This document shows positions 52,761 to 56,513 of a DNA stretch of 56,513 nucleotides, piece by piece; within the stretch, counting starts at the first letter, position 1, and the number at the start of each line of letters is the position of its first letter. A program made the translations under genes and the position numbers. The DNA lies in contig DZDJ01000018.1 in assembly GCA_022736715.1 (NCBI GenBank), forward strand, positions 1 to 56,513, given 5' to 3'. This stretch comes from Edaphobacter aggregans. Its GTDB lineage: Bacteria; Acidobacteriota; Terriglobia; Terriglobales; Acidobacteriaceae. The notes under the pieces are model-generated. The model made no database searches. It saw only the letters and a program-made list of their open reading frames with translations, and was not told the origin of the DNA.

Positions 52761-53558
52761 TTATCGAATCTCTGCTGTGGGCTCCGGCCCCGGGGCCACG
52801 TAGAGTAGCATCTGCGTGCCGCGGTTCAGATGCGCTTTGGAGTTCGCCATGGTCAGCAGGACAGAAGATTTTCCGTCCACGGGATAACTCAGCGTAATTC
52901 CCGGACAACTGGTCACATGCGTTGCCAGCTCCGTCACCGCAGAGGAGCCGGAGCCGGGCGGTGCCTCTGACCACTCCTCAGCATGCCCATCCACCTGGCT
53001 GGCGTTCTGCTCCGGCGTCCGCGCCAGTCCTGACCCGCCAAGCCCAACGCTGGCCACACTCTGACCCTTGTCCGCCGTCGGGCCAACCTTTTGCTCCTCC
53101 CGCCTGCGTTCAAAGGCCGCATTTCCGTGCGCACCCCTGTAGATGTTGTAGACCTTGACGTGTACCACCTTCTGCTGGCCATCCGGCATCTGGATGCGGT
53201 CGAACAGCAGCAGCAGCGACACGCCGTCCGCAGCAGCCGGTTTCTTTTCCAGGGCCACAACCGATCCCGTTATCACCGCACCTTTCGGCACCGTCCAGTC
53301 ATCGGGAAACTGTACTGTGCGCGCCACCTTTGCCTGCAGCGCGTCTCCAGCCTTTACGTGAGCAAAGTCCAGTTTCTTCAGCAACGCCACCGGAACAATG
53401 GTCATTCCCGAAACGTCGTAGGCGTGCGGCGCATCAGCTGCCTGCGCAGCCTGCATCGCCCACAGCGAACCAGGCAACATCAAAGCGAAAAAACCAACCA
53501 GTATCCGCGCAGAAATGCCAGCAAATTTCTGCCGCGCAGCCAGGCCAGCCAGATTCAT
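52761..53558 (-). CDS. Exported protein of unknown function
   Basis: The 265-residue product has a signal peptide (ARILVGFFALMLPGSLWA) cut near MQAAQAADAP. Recurrent beta segments follow, among them DALQAKVARTVQFPDDWTVP, KGAVITGSVVALEKKPA, VSLLLLFDRIQMPDG and TQMLLYVAPGP. The 'VPKGAxIxGxV' wording resembles periplasmic/TrbI- or OmpA-like barrel-sandwich domains seen in acidobacterial hypothetical proteins. GGAG is 8 nt before the ATG at 53558. It is convergent with the GH5 gene. Confidence 0.68.
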   Translation of the reverse strand: MNLAGLAARQKFAGISARILVGFFALMLPGSLWAMQAAQAADAPHAYDVSGMTIVPVALLKKLDFAHVKAGDALQAKVARTVQFPDDWTVPKGAVITGSVVALEKKPAAADGVSLLLLFDRIQMPDGQQKVVHVKVYNIYRGAHGNAAFERRREEQKVGPTADKGQSVASVGLGGSGLARTPEQNASQVDGHAEEWSEAPPGSGSSAVTELATHVTSCPGITLSYPVDGKSSVLLTMANSKAHLNRGTQMLLYVAPGPEPTAEIR

Positions 53559-54111
53559 GTGTTTCACTCCTTTGCGCCAGACAGCTTTAAGGTTGCATTT
53601 ACAGCAATCGCTAAAATCGGGCCTGCCGGAATGCTTCTCAATAACGGCTTTTTGGCCAGCTCGCATCCGCCACGGCACAGGTAGATTTCATTGTCGCAGG
53701 TCGGCCCATTGCTGAGAAATTTATCTTGCACTATAACCTGCCAAGGCTGGCCCCTTTTCTCCGGGCACCATTGTCCACGCTGTCCACGCATTTTTGTTCT
53801 TCACTGGGACGGCGCGGAGCCACAGCAGGGTTGCCCGCAAACAACAAGATCCACCTCCATCAAGTGATGCAACCCCAGGCACTTACCACTGAAACCGTCT
53901 GAAATCAGCTGCAAGAAACATCAGCCCCCTCTTTCTCAGCGCCGAAAGCCACGCTGCAACTGCTTGAAAAAACATCCTCTGGCCAGCCAATGCGGTAGAC
54001 TGTTAAGCAGGCGTAACTTGGCGTAAACCTGAATCAAGTATGGTCATCGCAGCCGGAGCACTCGGCATTCGCCACCCATTCCAGGCAACACAGAACAGGA
54101 CAGAGCACACA
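53559..54111. other. Divergent intergenic region
   Basis: This 553-bp stretch separates the leftward exported-protein gene from typA and must hold both promoters. I see no convincing gene, repeat copy or RNA. Near 54013 GGCGTAA occurs twice 13 bp apart, which could be a small regulator site or chance. An ATG at 54040 in the typA frame could extend TypA by 24 residues. Confidence 0.45.
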
Positions 54112-55956
<1,845 letters not shown>

Positions 55957-55972
55957 TTCACCATTCCTTTGG

Positions 55973-56022
55973 GCACAGGCCTGCCGCAGAAAGCAGAAGA
56001 TTCTTTCGCGGCAGGCCTGTGC
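55973..56022 (+). terminator. Long hairpin after typA
   Basis: A perfect 15-bp arm GCACAGGCCTGCCGC (55973-55987) pairs with 56008-56022, and the stem extends inward with one mismatch. No U-tract follows, so it could act as an mRNA 3' stabiliser or a factor-dependent stop. Confidence 0.6.
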
Positions 56023-56118
56023 AGAATCCATACTTCCGCAAGGCCGGATGTCACCCTCCGGCCCGCGCATAACACAGAACAAACTGCACTGTCTGTGCTA
56101 CTGTTTCAACAGACGTTC

Positions 56119-56513
56119 ATGCCTTCGCAACCGAACCTGTTTCCGAAACCGACCAGCGCCCAACCAGTTCCGGGCAACGCGCAGGCATATGCAGAGTCCT
56201 CGCCAAATGGGGCCGTTCTGCCCGCGAACAGCGTCAACTCCTCCTCACAGAACCGTCCCATCAAACCCGCGCCCGTCTGGCTGCAACGATTCTCCCTGTT
56301 TGTTCTGGTCATGTTCTGCCTGTATCTTGGCGTGCTGGTGATGGTGCTGCCGTGGTGGCCCCGCATCTGGGACCAGAACCACTACCTGCTGATGCACCCC
56401 CGCCTCTCCGAGTTCCTGCACAACGGCATCGTGCGCGGCATCGTCTCCGGCCTGGGCCTGGTCGACATCTGGATCGGCATCTCCGAAGCCATCCATTACC
56501 GCGACTATCGCGG
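56119..56513 (+). CDS. Membrane protein cut by the window end
   Basis: From an ATG at 56119 the frame is open to the last base. The ~131 residues begin with a Pro/Ser/Asn-rich disordered stretch (MPSQPNLFPKPTSAQPVPG), then a hydrophobic segment (FSLFVLVMFCLYLGVLVMVL) and PWWPRIWDQN, with a second weaker one around IVRGIVSGLGLVDIWIGI. It resembles short conserved acidobacterial membrane proteins of unknown function. The C-terminus is missing. Confidence 0.65.
   Translation, partial: MPSQPNLFPKPTSAQPVPGNAQAYAESSPNGAVLPANSVNSSSQNRPIKPAPVWLQRFSLFVLVMFCLYLGVLVMVLPWWPRIWDQNHYLLMHPRLSEFLHNGIVRGIVSGLGLVDIWIGISEAIHYRDYR

Overview
The window is chromosomal DNA from a GC-rich Gram-negative bacterium, most likely an acidobacterium (order Terriglobales / family Acidobacteriaceae). 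This assignment is an inference from several signs: a MerR-type HspR regulator with a DnaK/DnaJ cluster, a futalosine-route MqnA, C5-pathway HemL, a DUF427/DUF3565/DCC gene set, secreted GH5 and GH105 enzymes, and palindromic intergenic repeats. No rRNA, CRISPR array, prophage or complete insertion sequence was seen.

Layout. 1-4.6 kb: the start of a leftward gene (possibly mfd), an AT-richer orphan OLD-type ATPase/Toprim nuclease gene that looks acquired, gatB, and a two-gene membrane-protein unit ended by a strong hairpin. 4.6-13.8 kb: acnA, an outer-membrane-barrel-like protein, purD, add, an APC amino-acid permease and a tiny basic protein. 13.8-27.1 kb: housekeeping genes, namely a PcrA/UvrD helicase with an acidic insert, a LOG-family protein, a deoxynucleoside kinase, a polysaccharide deacetylase, hemL, a DCC protein, purM-purN, an SDR, an HtrA protease, coaE, folD and a Trm112-like mini-protein. 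27-31 kb: small ORFs, an ABC permease, tRNA-Ser(UGA) and dense repeats. 31-36.7 kb: dprA-topA, DUF3565 and mqnA. 36.7-39 kb: two repeat elements, then a GH105-kduI pair for uronate use.

39.4-42.2 kb holds the most interesting locus. It encodes a signal-peptide-bearing protein with two identical 13-residue Cys/Lys/Gly repeats, a DUF692 (MNIO) oxidase, a DUF2063 partner and a DoxX membrane protein. This is a bufferin/Hvf-type modified-peptide operon, probably for copper (or another soft metal) handling. It has a 5' leader hairpin and a hairpin after the precursor gene that could set a high precursor:enzyme ratio.

42.2-51 kb: a YdcF protein, a lone B12-binding mutase subunit, a GT21/HpnI-like glycosyltransferase, hspR, a DUF3617-like protein, dnaJ, a higBA toxin-antitoxin pair, a repeat island, two small genes, and dnaK with a HAIR-like HspR operator. 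51-56.5 kb: a small secreted protein translationally coupled to a GH5 glycosidase, an exported protein of unknown function, typA/bipA, and the start of a membrane protein cut by the window end.

At least two unrelated families of ~95-127 bp palindrome-ended repeats occur three times each. At two loci they lie side by side, and in one case the repeat supplies the stop codon of kduI.
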